Positions 12,744-24,614 of a stretch of 64,000 nt of DNA are shown piece by piece (the first letter of the stretch is position 1; each line of letters opens with the position of its first letter). The notes beneath the pieces are model-generated. The model was not told the DNA's origin. It ran no database searches and was given only the letters and a program-made list of their open reading frames with translations. Made by a program: the position numbers and the translations under genes. This DNA is from Sipunculus nudus (lineage: Eukaryota > Annelida > Sipuncula > Golfingiida > Sipunculidae): positions 15,777,676-15,841,675 of the forward strand of contig CM049311.1 of assembly GCA_026874595.1 (NCBI GenBank), in the 5' to 3' direction.

Positions 12744-13930
12744 GTGAGCATTTGAAAACAGTTTTGGTGGAGGTATTCAGCTTTTCTTTAAACCGTAACT
12801 GTAATTAGTGTTTATACAACAATCAGCAGGCCACTTTGTGGTATACGCATCTGGCACCAAAATCTGAACTCATCAAGGTTGGCAAAAATTAAGAGTTAAT
12901 TTACAGGTTTCCACACCACAGTTGTTCATTATTACAAGATTTTATTTAAACAGACACAAACCATTTTAGAATTTTGTTTAGAATTTTACTAACCTTTATA
13001 AGACACAAAACCCGTTTCGGAGTAAATAAAATGCTTAAAGTAAAGTATGGGAGGCTAATGGAGACAGAGCAATAGCATGATCAGCAAAGTGGAAAGGAGC
13101 AATGTTTGTCATGGTGTTCAGTCTATATTTATTTTAACTTTAAAAAGGAGGCGTGTTTTCTGATTATAAAACAATGGAGGGCACAGGGTTCCATTCAACA
13201 ACAAACATGAAGCGCCCATCGTAGTCTAAATGCAGGGCTCTCAATGTACCGTTCTTAGTGGAAGATCCGAATAAAGATATGTAACTGCTGTTTAAAACTG
13301 TGTTTGGCTTTTCACGGGATTTAAAATATCTATTATTCGTGAAGGGGAAATTGCTGCGAGAAAACTCATCCGCGAATAAAACGCCACAATATCAGAAGTG
13401 AACAGTAATGAATCCCGTATCCTCAACGGCACTTCATTTGTTAGCATCACTATTATCATACATGTGATGTAACCTGTAAGACATTTAAAAAGTTATATCA
13501 TTTCTTTTGTATATCTGCCACTATTGCATTTGGATGTTCACCTGTTCGATGTTCTGTTAGCTCCGTCTTCAATTGTTTTTTGCATACTTATTAGGAAACT
13601 TATATAATAATGATTATCTGAATGGTCTAAGTCGCTGTATGGTAGATCGTGGAACCTCTTGAAACAGCGCTGAAGTGATAATCGGGTATAGCTAACCTCG
13701 GAAATATGAAGCCAACCACAGTATGTTAAAGCCGCGCCATGTAGAGATGTCATTAAATACAAACTTAATTATATCAAAATAATTATAAAAACTGAAAATG
13801 GAAAACCCTGCATGGTTGATCTTTGTTCCTTTTTTAAGCAACGGGGACGGAGAGCAGGCGAGGTCTTTCATGAGATGAGACTTTCTTGATGCCACACCAT
13901 GATATATGATAATATGGACGGAATTGTCTT
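12744..13930. other. Copy D intron remnant fused to duplicated 3' flank
   Basis: To about 13225 this matches the intron after exon 7 of A, B and C. After that it matches the post-gene flank (for example 6660-7270, 31260-31900 and 41640-42060). The junction marks a deletion of exon 8 and surroundings. Confidence 0.65.
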
Positions 13931-15361
13931 AAAAATCTTATGAAAAAGATCTATAACCTATGTATTTAAAATTTCGAGCAGCGAGATACACTCCAGGAAG
14001 CAAAGCGACCGCTTCTTCTGGTCAAGCAAGCCTGGTCCATACTTATATACATCTAGTCTGTCATGTTCTAATCTAAAATACGTTAGAGTGATTCAGAGAA
14101 AACAAGGAGCCAATATCTGACGCCCTTGTTTGAGTATCTTACCTAATCTTAGCTTTAAAATCTTTGTTCAGACAAATGTAAGTTTGGGATACAAATAGAT
14201 ACGTATGATATATTGGAAAGCTTTTACACTTCAGAAGATTAGTATTTTTATGCGTTTCTTAATTTATAATAAAAACTTTCATTTCCATAAAGACTTTGGG
14301 AATGTCCGAGGCTGTTTTGTCTCATTCAAGCATTATAGGTAGGAAATAAATGATAACGCGCAAGTCATAAGGTCATTGGCTGTTGCGTCTGTTATGTACG
14401 GCACCCCTTGGATATATCATGGTGCGTTAATACTTGCATCCTGTGAAAAAACGACGTCCCACCTCATATGTCAAGTAATACAATTTAAATTGATGGCGTA
14501 TGGCGTTTTATATACAATGGGGATCGGATTGACGTCTCTGCGCAGGTCGCGAAGACAGATGTTGTGCAAATAAAACTTGATCAGTCTGAATGCTTAAGAT
14601 AGAATGGGTGACCTTGACGAAGGGGAACAATTTCTTTATCGGTGTGTCATTTTATCTACAAATGCTTATTAAATTCATGGATTCTACTGAACGCACGGGA
14701 AAACAACGCTCGTCTCTTTTTGAGCACCGGCCGTTTGGAACATTTTGGGTAAAATTTCTAAAATTTCTAGCTTATTTGCTCTACGGGTCATCAAAAGACT
14801 CGCGGAGTTCGTCGAACGGCATTTGCGACTTAGGAGTAAGTATTACACTTATAAACGTGCGTGGGTTCAGGGAATATTTAAATAATAATTGAAATAAAAT
14901 TTAAGGAGGAGGCTTGTTTGGGTTCTTTGCGTCCGTTCTAATATTCTCTATTAGCGTGATTAGCGGGAGATTTTGCCCCAGCTTTGATCTTGTTGCAATG
15001 TTGCGGCTTGTTTATATTAGCAGCAGGTACATATGCTTTTCGTGGTTATGTTATTTGTTGTTTTCACATGATGAATACACAAAATAAATCGTTTGGATTA
15101 CAAATGTATCTATATCAGCGGATTGTTAGACGTGACACTGGAATTTAGCAGACCCGTCGGGAGAGGCGCTTTTTTTATAACAAAAAAAAAATGTTAACCA
15201 TAAATTTTAAGGGCGCCTGATCCGCTCATAACGTCGTTTTTTTTACCAGGAAAATACTAGGAGTATTTCAAAATGACTGCATAATGTATTTGTATTGAAG
15301 CCGTTCTGTGTTCTTAATATAAATGATTATCAATCATTAACATTCATTTGCTGGTGAAAGT

Positions 15362-15384
15362 AACACAGACACACACACACACAC

Positions 15385-15429
<45 letters not shown>

Positions 15430-15526
15430 ATGTGCCAGTAAAATTCTATAGTATACCCTCTCTCAGGTATCAGTTTTTCTTCTTATATTTTCTCAGTTTC
15501 CTTTATTAACTATTATTTTTGTGTGT

Positions 15527-15576
<50 letters not shown>
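15362..15576. repeat. (CA)n and two (GA)n microsatellites
   Basis: A CA run at about 15362-15385, a GA run at about 15388-15425 and a second GA run at about 15531-15576, inside DNA that copy C lacks. Confidence 0.95.
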
Positions 15577-15578
<2 letters not shown>

Positions 15579-16175
15579 TCCCACTGTCACTGTTGTCCAA
15601 AGCGACATGGAATCTAATTATGCATTTTAGCTTTACGGAAAGATACATTTACACAGTTACGCGTCCTTGACATAGTACCCCCGTCCTTGAATCTGATTAA
15701 CATGAAAATGTGATACTCTCCACAATTATCCAAAGAAGCCTTTCTTTACATATGAAGTACGAAATCCTAATCCGCTAATCTTCTGTATATAAAAAATTCT
15801 CAACATACGATATACTCAGCCCGGGACTAGGAAGTCGCGATAGCGGGTGATCATTGCACAGGGATTGACGTTTGTCGGGGTTTTACTCTTTTATTTTTAC
15901 AAAAAAGCTACAAAAAAGCATCTTCGCCGTGTTTCAATCATGGCTCGCTCGGTCGTCCATCGGAGTACCACTATGAACCCCACCTCAGGAAACCAAACCT
16001 TTCGTGTTGCACAAAATATATTACTCGTCTATAACCAATATTTCTACACCGCGGAAAATCATTATAAGGATGTAGCTTATCGATTAAACCCACCAATAGA
16101 AGATGCCCTTTCATAAATCCAGTATCCGTCCCTGTTCTGCATTGACCCGGGCTAAGTATATACATTTAAATAATC

Positions 16176-16238
16176 ATGGATATATTGAACTTTTCATGTA
16201 ATGAATTCATGGCAGCATTGTTCTGGTCATTAAAGAAG
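16176..16238 (+). other. Candidate upstream mini-exon or uORF, copy B
   Basis: ATG followed by 21 open codons ending in AAG, directly before GTGTGC, a possible donor. The peptide contains SCNEFMAALFWSLKK. The same block upstream of copy C (43540-43602) keeps the frame; I count four third-position silent changes and two amino-acid changes. This could be a short coding or alternative first exon, a uORF, or coincidence. Confidence 0.35.
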
Positions 16239-16803
16239 GTGTGCATATATATGAAATACGTGCCTACAAATCTAAAAATTTCATTTACATATAAAACACT
16301 TTGTAATCTGTGTAATCGGCACAAGCGGTGGTTACATTTACGACAAGTCGTAAAATACAAAGCAGGGAGCATGAACCGCTGTCGTGATATCTGGGGATCG
16401 TTATGAAGGGACGTGCTTAGGCCGAGTTTCACATTTCTTCAAATAATGATGGTAAAATCTATACATTAAAGCAAAATGCCAACTGAAACAGCAATTAAAG
16501 TATGTTTGGCTATTCCTTTCGGTATTTCGCACTTGAAAGAACATTGTGGTTAAAGGGTTTACACAAAATTCAAGACAGCAGCCTTCGTCTCAATTATTCA
16601 AAATTGACTTTGATAATCATGCACAAGAGGAGATTTCAAAGTCTTAAGATTTCTTGAAACCATTAAGAGAGAGATTTTTTTATTTTTTATTAGCTAAAGA
16701 GAGTGTATTAAAGAGAGCTTTACCGCTTAACCTTCCCTTGGCTAACAGGTTGGAGCACAATAAGATAAAACGTTCAGTTACTGAAACACGGGTCAGCGTT
16801 AAG

Positions 16804-17181
16804 ATGGAATTTGATGATTATATAGCTACATTAGGAGAATTTGGAATATATCAGCAAATATGGTTTGTCCTCTTGTCTCTGTTTAACCCTGCGTTTGCCA
16901 TGACGAATTTTAACGTAGTATTTTTGATGGCAGTCCCTGATCACTGGTGTCATGTTCCGGAGCTTAAACATCTGAACCAGTCCATGCAGAAGAAGTACAG
17001 CGTCCCAAAGGAAACGAATGGAGAATACAGCAGCTGTTTTATGTATGAGAGAAATTTCTCAGAAATCAGAGAGTCAATAGTTAATGGTATCAATCTGGAA
17101 GGCGGCAACCTGTCTACTACAACTTGCCGCCATGGGTGGACTTACGACACTTCCGTCTACACATCAACTCTTGTGACTCAG
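16804..17181 (+). pseudogene. Copy B exon 1 (TM1 and extracellular loop)
   Basis: 378 bp, 126 codons, open. Encodes a short cytoplasmic start, TM1 (IWFVLLSLFNPAFAM), then a large loop with cysteines and N-glycosylation sequons (NQS, NFS, NLS), closing with the SLC22-type CRHGWTYDTS motif before a GTATGG donor. The frame is also open upstream to about 16654, but copy C has a stop just upstream, which favours this ATG. Confidence 0.85.
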
Positions 17182-17321
17182 GTATGGAAGTTTTCCTTTC
17201 GCACACAAATACATATTATACCAACAGCATATTCATTTAAAAGTAACAAAACGAATGAGTCTCCCAAAAGTGGTACTCTTTTAGATGCTTAGAATAAGTC
17301 CAATTTAAGTGAACCATGTAC

Positions 17322-18035
17322 AGTTGAACGCCTGTATTACGGTCACCATCGGGACTGGATGAAAGTGGCCTTAATACAGGAGTGGCCGTTATACAGGACT
17401 TGACCAGGAAAAGGGGGTTCAAATGTAACACGAAACCAAGTTCATATCTTTATTACAATCGAAAAAAATAAACGTATATACAAAGTATAATTATTGTTAT
17501 CAACAAAAAAATAAAATATTTACCCTATTTATAACAATTACCAACAATATATACAAATACAGTGTTTGTTATTAAATTACAAACAGATTGTATATCCATA
17601 ATATTTGTACAAATTTGTTGAACCACTGCCACATGACATCGTTCAGTTTATCATTCCCTGTAGATACACACTGTCTCTATCTACTGGCATTTGCGTTTTC
17701 TTCATACTGTTCCATGATCTCTCGCTTCCTCTTAAGTATGTTTTAATCTTGAGTTCGGCCAACACCAAAGATTTCTGCTAGCTGTCAGCTGCTTTTCCCG
17801 TCACTTTTCCTGAACAGATCTACCTTTTCTTTGAGAGCAAGTTCATGTCTTTTCTTGGTCGCCATAAAGTGATAGGGACGGAATATACGTAACATTTTAT
17901 ACATGAAACAATGTTTAATTTTCCTTCATATTTATTCATGAATGAGTAAATTGTGCGATGTATGCCGCACTGTTTTCGTTTGATGTACGTGTTAGGACAT
18001 TTAAGAAAGTTTTTGCCTAACGTTTTTTACGATCA
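17322..18035 (-). mobile_element. pogo/Tigger-like DNA transposon remnant
   Basis: Intron 1 of copies B and C is collinear except for this insertion. It starts after TA with CAGTTGAACGCCTG and a second GGCCGTTATACAGG motif, which resembles the terminal repeats of Tigger/pogo elements. On the minus strand an ATG at 17865-17863 opens a frame reading MATKKRHELALKEKVDLFRK, then SRQLAEIFGVGRTQ and NILKRKREIMEQYEEN. This is the N-terminal CENP-B-type helix-turn-helix of pogo transposases. Stops interrupt it, the DDE domain is missing and I find no right-hand terminal repeat, so it is an internally deleted, dead copy. Confidence 0.75.
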
Positions 18036-18131
18036 TTAAAATATGACAGCTAAAATGCTATAAGCTAAAGGAAAACTGGAAAAAAATTCTAGGGAAAGGC
18101 TAGTATACGTGCGAAGTATTCACTCATTGAA

Positions 18132-18144
18132 GGGGGGGGGGGGG
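18132..18144 (+). repeat. Poly-G tract (13 G)
   Basis: In copy B intron 1; the homologous run in copy C is 44775-44789. Confidence 0.95.
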
Positions 18145-18649
18145 CTGTTCTTTAGATCTGCACAAATACACAGGGCGGTTAGAGGGTAAGGGAATAAGCG
18201 GATGCAGGGAAGGGATCCCCCCTCGCACAGTGTAGAAACATTATGAATATTTAGACTGCAACAGCACAGCCTGGGATAGTTAAAAATCCTTCATTAAGCT
18301 GTATTAAACTCATATTCTTCAATTTCTTAAATTGTTTTAGGTCATCCCAGGCCAACCTCGCCCCTGCATAAGAACATTAGCTTTCGGAGGTTTATTTTCC
18401 ATTTGTATGTGTCATGGAACAAGTGGTGTTCATATCGAATGACAATCACCCCACTGGGAATCGCACTGCTGGGAGTCTTTCTCTTTGGGTTATGGGTGGA
18501 GGTGTATATTTCATAACTTTTCTGTTTTTAAATATTTTGGATGTGTTATGATATTTCACTGGGCTAGGATAAGCAGGAGTACATATAAAATTTACAATAC
18601 AATTCTAATACAAGTTGTAAATCTTAGTTTTTATAACAAAATGCAAAAT

Positions 18650-18990
18650 CATAGTATCAATTTCCCGAAGGGGTTCCTCAGTTTGGTCTTTGTGATAAAG
18701 ATGAAATCGAAAAGGTGGTTCGCAAACTGTTAAGACCATTCCAGCATTTCTTCTAAGAAACCTGGGAAATTTATACATTGTACCCATTTAAATTCAGAAC
18801 AAATCATGGTATTAATCACAATTATGTCGACATATGTTCTATTTTCAGTTTGATTTACTATGCGGTCAAAAATTTGTGATAAGAATGAAATCGAAAAAAA
18901 AAATGGTTCGCAAAATGTTAAGATAACCATTCCAGCATTTCTTCTAAGGAACTTGGGGAATCGGTCAACCAGTCAACATATGTTCTATTT
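18650..18990 (+). repeat. Local tandem duplication carrying a decoy exon-2 acceptor
   Basis: DNA at about 18680-18760 and about 18870-18960 is nearly the same (GTGATAA...ATGAAATCGAAAA...CCATTCCAGCATTTCTTCTAAG). Between them, 18829-18875 repeats the end of intron 1 plus the first 25 or so bases of exon 2 (TTTTCAG then TTTGATTTACTATG). The real exon 2 starts at 18995. Copy C has a single copy. Confidence 0.75.
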
Positions 18991-18994
18991 TCAG

Positions 18995-19098
18995 TTTGAT
19001 TTAGTATGTGATCAAAAATTGCTGCAGGCAGTCGGGAGGTCCGTGACGTTTGCCGGATATATGGTTGGTGTCTTGCTTTTTGGAGCAATATCCGATAG
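18995..19098 (+). pseudogene. Copy B exon 2 (TM2)
   Basis: 104 bp after TTTTCAG, ending in a split Arg codon before GTAAGC. Reads FDLVCDQKLLQAVGRSVTFA, then GVLLFGAISD, the start of MFS motif A. Confidence 0.85.
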
Positions 19099-19899
19099 GT
19101 AAGCAATAAATCTAAATTTTTTCTGTCACGAAGCTGTTTACGTTAATGATCTGAATCTTCCCCAAAGTTACTGCAATGTATTTAATTTAGAAATAAATCA
19201 TAATGTTGGATGCAAGGTTCAACACGGATTTGCACCAGGTACGGTTTATTTTTAATTCCAATATTTCATTGACATCAGTTCAGTTCCAGGACGTCAGTCG
19301 TATGCTTGTGTAAAATTTCCGTTTTACTTTTGTATGAAACAGCCCTTTGATAGATAAAGTACTCGCCGGTAGTCAACCCGGTGAGGTTGTGCGGCTAAAA
19401 ATTATTGTCTTTTCGAAATCACTTTTCACACGTTTGGAAGGGGCAGAGGTTACCTCCTTATTTGTGTTATTGGACGTTTTTGAACGGATTATTGTGCCTT
19501 GCCGTCATGGCCAAAGATGGAAACTGGCCTACCGCTTCACCTGTCATGGTTTTCTTAATTTGTCGGTTTTGTAATATTCATAAAAAGTGGAATATTGCAG
19601 GACATTATATGTCGGCGACTTTTAAAGCTAACGACCACGATTTGTGGTAGAATTTGGTTAGCTTGGCATGATAAAACTTGCAAGTATTGTTCCTCAAGCA
19701 ACGAGAAAAAAGCTGGATTTACTAGAATTTTTATAAATTTTCGACTTTTTTAAGGAGCGGTTTAGTTTGCGGCATTAGGTTGATGTTTCCTAAAACACTT
19801 AGCTTTTATGTTTAACAATGATGAAGAACAGTATTACGAGAACTGCCGGTTTCACCCTGTTGAAGCATCAAAGTCTAGCAAACTTGCCTTAGTGTTTTG

Positions 19900-20760
19900 C
19901 AAAGTTTGAATCCTCACTTCAAAACTTGGTATACTCAATTGATTGCAAACTTGCTAGCAGTTTGCCAGCAATTTAACCATTATGGACCCGCCCCGTAACA
20001 GATGTACCCATCACACAAATTGCTAGCAATTTGCTAGCAACTTAGCAGCTTTGGACCCGCCCCGTAAATAGCCGTCCCCATCACGCAAATTGCTAGCAAT
20101 CTGCTGGCCATTCGGCAACTTTGACATCCTTCCCGTAACAGCCGTTCCCGTCACGCAAATTGCAAGCAATATCGCAACTTAGACACCGACTGTGTAACAG
20201 CCGTCCCAATCATGCAAATTGATAGCAATTTCGCAAATTTGATACCCACCGTGTAACAGCCGCCCTCTTCACACAAATTACTAGCAATTTAGCAACTTTG
20301 ACATCTTCTCAGTAACAGCCATCCCCATCCCCAAAAATGCTAGAAATTTTCTAGCAGTTTCGCAACCTTGAAACCCAACATGTAATAGCCTTCCCCATCA
20401 CGCAAATTGCTAGCAATTTGCTAGAAATATCGCAACTTTGACCCCTTCCCCGTAACAGCCGTCCCCATCACGAAAATTGCTAGCAATTTCCTAGCAATTT
20501 CGCAACTTTGACATCCTTCCCGTAACAGCTGCCCCTATCCAACAAATTGTTAGCAATTAAGCAACTTTGACATCCCTTTTCCTCAATTTCGGAACTTTGC
20601 CACCCTCCTTGTAACAACCGTTCCCATCAAGCAATTTACTTGCAATTTTGCAACTTTGCTGCCCCCCTCGTAGCAGCCTTCCACTCTGGGAATTTGCTAG
20701 CAACTTTTCAACTTTGGTACCCTCCCCCGTAACAGCCATCTTCTCTGGGAACACTTACCA
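19900..20760. repeat. Minisatellite family 1, about 60-70 bp units
   Basis: About 12-13 degenerate units. A typical unit has GTAACAGCCGTCCCCATCAC, then CAAATTGCTAGCAATTTGC, then GCAACTTTGACA. Unit length drifts between about 55 and 70 bp. It lies in an insertion (about 19810-24235) that copies A and C lack in intron 2. Confidence 0.9.
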
Positions 20761-22330
20761 TATCCCGGATATACCAAATATTACCAGTGACAAACTTTTG
20801 TTGCAGTGTTCCTTGCCGGTACGGTTAGAGTAACACAAATAACTATATTGTATAAATTATAAGTGACAAAGAATTACTGGAGTTTTCCATGACCAAAGGG
20901 TTATGGTAACTCTTATCCTGGATATACCATATATTCCTTGTGACAAAAATATACTGGAGTATTCCATGCCCGAAGGGTTAAGCTAACCCATAACACAGAT
21001 ATACAATATATTAACAGTGAGAAAAATATACTCAACTATTCCAATCTCGAAGTGTTAGTTTAAACCACATCACGTTTATAACATATATTACTAGTAGCAA
21101 ACACTTACTGGAATATTTCATGTCCGAAGGGCTAGAGTAGCCCATATCACGGATATGTCATATATTACTTGTGACTCAATTCCTGAAGGTTTAAGGTAAC
21201 CTATATAACAGATATACCATATACTACAAACATATACTAAACTAATCAGTGTCTGAAGGATTAGGGAAAACCATATCCCGAATATACTATATATTTCTAG
21301 TGACAAATATATGCAGAGTTACTCCCTGCCTTCATTGACAAACATATACTGTAGTATGCCATGCTCGGAGGATTTGGATAACCAATATCACGGAAATACT
21401 ATGTATTACTAGTATGAAACTTATACTAGACTGTTCCATGCCCGAAGGGTTAGAGTAAACTGTATCTCATATATAACATATATTACCACTGACAATCATA
21501 TACTGGAGTATTCCATACCATAGGGTTAGGGTAACCAATATCCTTGATATTCCATGTTTCTAGTGACAAACCTATACTGGGGTATTAATGCCCGGAGTGT
21601 TACACCCACAACACGTATATAACATATATTAACACTGACAATCATATACTGGAATATTCCACACCGAAGGGTTACAGTAACAAATATCCCGGATATACCA
21701 TACGTTTCTAGTGACAAACATATACTGGAGTATTGAATGGCCAAAGTTTTAGTTTATACCACTTCAAATATAAAACACATATTACTAATGGCAAACACTT
21801 ACTGGAATATTTCATGCCCGTAGGGCTAGGGTAGCCCATCAAGGATATATCATATTTTACTTGTGACAAATATTTACTGGAGAATTCAATGCCCTAAGGG
21901 TTAGGGTAACCCATATCACCGATATACCATATATTTCTAGTGACAAACCTATTCTACATGTTTCCATTCCCGGTGGGTTGGGGTAACCAATCTCACGAAT
22001 ATGTAATATAATCCTAGTGACGCACACTTTCTGGTGCATTATATGCGCGAAGAGTTAGGCAAATCCATCTCACTGATATGCCATATATTACTACTTACGA
22101 ACACGTACTGCAGTATTCAATGCCCAAGGGTTAGGGTATACCCGATATCTCCGATATACCATATATTTCTTTTGACAAACATATACTTGAGTATTCCATG
22201 CCCGAAGGGTTAGAGTACACTGTATCTCGTATATACCATTTATTAACAATGCAAACACTTATTGTAACATCCGTGCCCTAAGTGTAGGATAACACACATC
22301 TTCGACATACTATATATTTCCAGTGACAAA
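20761..22330. repeat. Minisatellite family 2, about 76 bp units
   Basis: About 20 units, each with GATATACCATATATT, CTAGTGACAAACATATACTG, GAGTATTCCATGCCCGAAGG and GTTAGGGTAACCC. Successive GATATACC-like landmarks are mostly 72-79 bp apart. The well-preserved segment GGGTTAGGGTAACCC can fold as GGGTTA with TAACCC around GGG, and contains the animal telomere word TTAGGG. Confidence 0.9.
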
Positions 22331-22339
22331 CTATATTTC

Positions 22340-23060
22340 CAAGTTCCTCTTTCCTCCTCGCCCCGGTCACAATTTGCTAGCAAATTCAGGACATCCCTTT
22401 TTTTCAGGTAAATCCGTAAATTGCCAGCAAATTGCTACTTTGACAACCAGGCCCCCTCTCTCCTGGTCGCCCCGGTCGGAAATTACTAGCAATTTTCGGA
22501 CACCCTGAGCCATTTTTTATTCGGGTAAATCCGCACATTGCTAGAAAATTGCTACCTTGACAGCCAGGCCTCCTGTTTCCTGGTCGCCCAGGTTGCAAAT
22601 TGCCAGCAATTTTCTGATATCCCCGGGCCAAATTTTTTCCGGGTAAATCCGCAAATTTCTGGCAAATAGCTACTTTGACAGCCAGGCCCCCTGTTTCCTG
22701 GTCGTCCAGGTCGCAAATTGCTAGCGATTTGCGGATACCCCCGCAAATTGCTAGCAAATTGCTACTTTGACTGCTAGGCCCCCTCTCTCCTGGTTAACCC
22801 GGTCGCAAATTGCTAGCGATTTGCGGATACCCCCCGGCCAATTTTTTCTGGTAAATCCGCACATTGCTAGAAAATTGCTACTTTGACAGCCAGACCCCTC
22901 TCTCCTTGGCACCCGGGTCGCAAATTGCTAGCAATTTGCGGATACTCCCCGGCCATTTGTTTTTTTTTCTTGTATATCCGCAAATTGCTGGCAAATTGCT
23001 ACTTTGACAGCTAGGCCCCCTCTGCTCTGGTTACCCCGGTCTCAAATTGCTAGCTCTCTC
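22340..23060. repeat. Minisatellite family 3, about 118 bp units
   Basis: About six units containing GCTACTTTGACAGCCAGGCC, CCCTCTCTCCTGGTCGCC, GCAAATTGCTAGCAATTTGC and GGTAAATCCGC. One unit is about 26 bp shorter. It shares the AAATTGCTAGCAATTT palindrome with family 1 but little else. Confidence 0.9.
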
Positions 23061-24235
23061 TAGCTGGAGGACAGTATTGGCTGACAACATTTTACACCTT
23101 ATATTTTACAAAGATATGGTCAGTGGTCAAGTAATTCCAGTTAAGTAAGGTTAAGCTAATTAGCTGAAAAAGGGGGAAGGGTATGGTACTTCCATGAAGA
23201 TAGAATTAGATTACAAAGGGAGTGCGGCTCTCATCAAGTAGGTGTATACAGAGATATCAAAAGAGCATGGCTTCTTTGTTGCAAGCTGTGTTTGCCCATG
23301 CAGTGCTCTTAACCAGCCATTGGTCTTTGGCAGATCCATGAGGAGAACCCCTCAGGCTTTTTGGGTTATGTAAAGCTTTATCCAGCTGGTGAAAAGCCAT
23401 ATACAGCCCCTGTAGTGGCTTATATTAGATCACAGGTACTAACTTATCATGCTAATGCTCTACTCTGGACCATGTTATGTAATATGTAAGACTTGTAACA
23501 AGTATCAGTCTACAGTACTGAACTGTCCCACATAAAAATATACAACATTATGGCCAAGTACATTAGTACAACATCATGTCCAGTGGGGTCTGCAAACACG
23601 AATCTGTATAAAAAATAGATTATTAAGATTTCATGAGCTGAACACTTTTATATTAAGTGAACACTCTCCAGAAAATGGAATTATCGATGGACCCAGGACA
23701 GACATGGGCATTATATTCTGGTAAAGGTGATCACTGTTGCTACAACATTATTTCAAGCTTAGAAAAAAACATAATTTTTTCATGTAGCCACCCTGCCCTG
23801 CTTATGCCAGCTTTTAGCCCAAACACGCTCCCATACTGCAGTTGAAATTTCTTTGACCGACTCTGCGAAATCATGAAATGAAGACTTACGCATATAAAGT
23901 GCAACAAGCATCTGGAAAAGATAAAAAAAAAATCATTTCTGGTTATTCTTCAGACCATTTTATCTATCGCATATCTTGATGAGGCCAGCTATTGGATCTG
24001 TATACTCTGTCAGTTTTCTAAGAGTATACAATTCTTGCATTACATTTTGATATTAAGGTATTTAATCGTGGCTGTAATCATGATTACTCTTTGACGTAAT
24101 CGTAAATTATTCGTAAAAGTAATCGCTTACATTAACTTAATTTTGTAATCGTAATTGTAATCGTAATCGGTTCCTTTCAAAGTAATCTTAATCGTTATCC
24201 ATTACATATATCAAGTGATCACCCCATGACTAATT
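23061..24235. other. Remainder of the intron-2 insertion in copy B
   Basis: No recognisable gene. At 24060-24205 there is a low-complexity run of GTAATCGTAATTGTAATCG-type words on both strands, of a kind seen at ends of some non-autonomous DNA transposons; assignment is not possible by eye. Homology to copy A intron 2 resumes near 24240. Confidence 0.5.
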
Positions 24236-24459
24236 TATATATATTTAATTGATTCTATAGAATACCAGTGGACGAGCCATTTTTACGCCAATCTGACGAC
24301 ACAACATTTACACAAAGGTTATATGGTGTGTGCTTTGAAATATGAAAATTAGAAAAGTTAATTTGTTAAAAATTACCGTCGTAAGTTGTAGTAATGTAGA
24401 ATTAATTTTACACAGGTATTACCAATGCAAGTTTAATATGAAATCCTGTTCTCTTGAAG

Positions 24460-24614
24460 GTTTGGCCGTCGTTTATATCAGCTGGATTCCGTGGTAATGT
24501 TGGCTGTCATGAATATTTAGCAAACATTCGCTCAACATGTAGTGGTGTTTTTGGTGTTTTGATTTCTAGTTGCAATGGGAAATGTCGGAGCATTCACAAC
24601 GTCCTTTGTTATTG
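24460..24614 (+). pseudogene. Copy B exon 3 with two in-frame stops
   Basis: 155 bp with correct acceptor, GTAGGC donor and phase. TAG at 24518-24520 sits where copy C has TCT and copy A has TTG. TGA at 24560-24562 replaces CGA, the Arg of VFRFLVAMGN. Surrounding residues (MLAVMNI, FLVAMGNVGAF) are otherwise conserved. Confidence 0.88.

Larger units (their letters stand above)
13940..16803 (+). promoter_or_regulatory. Upstream region of copy B, shared with copy C
   Basis: Alternating blocks match 42270-44122 upstream of copy C, so any promoter should lie in the shared parts, especially 16115-16803 versus 43485-44122. An insertion of about 1 kb in B (about 15040-16110) holds CA and GA microsatellites. 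No clear TATA box or initiator can be asserted. Confidence 0.4.

Noticed and set aside
16654-16803. Longer N-terminus for copy B starting at 16654
   Set aside because: Copy C has an in-frame TGA just upstream of the shared ATG, and the extra residues have no SLC22 counterpart.
19900-23060. Regular repeats considered as CRISPR
   Set aside because: Repeats and intervening DNA all drift together, there are no unique spacers and no cas genes, and the context is animal intron.
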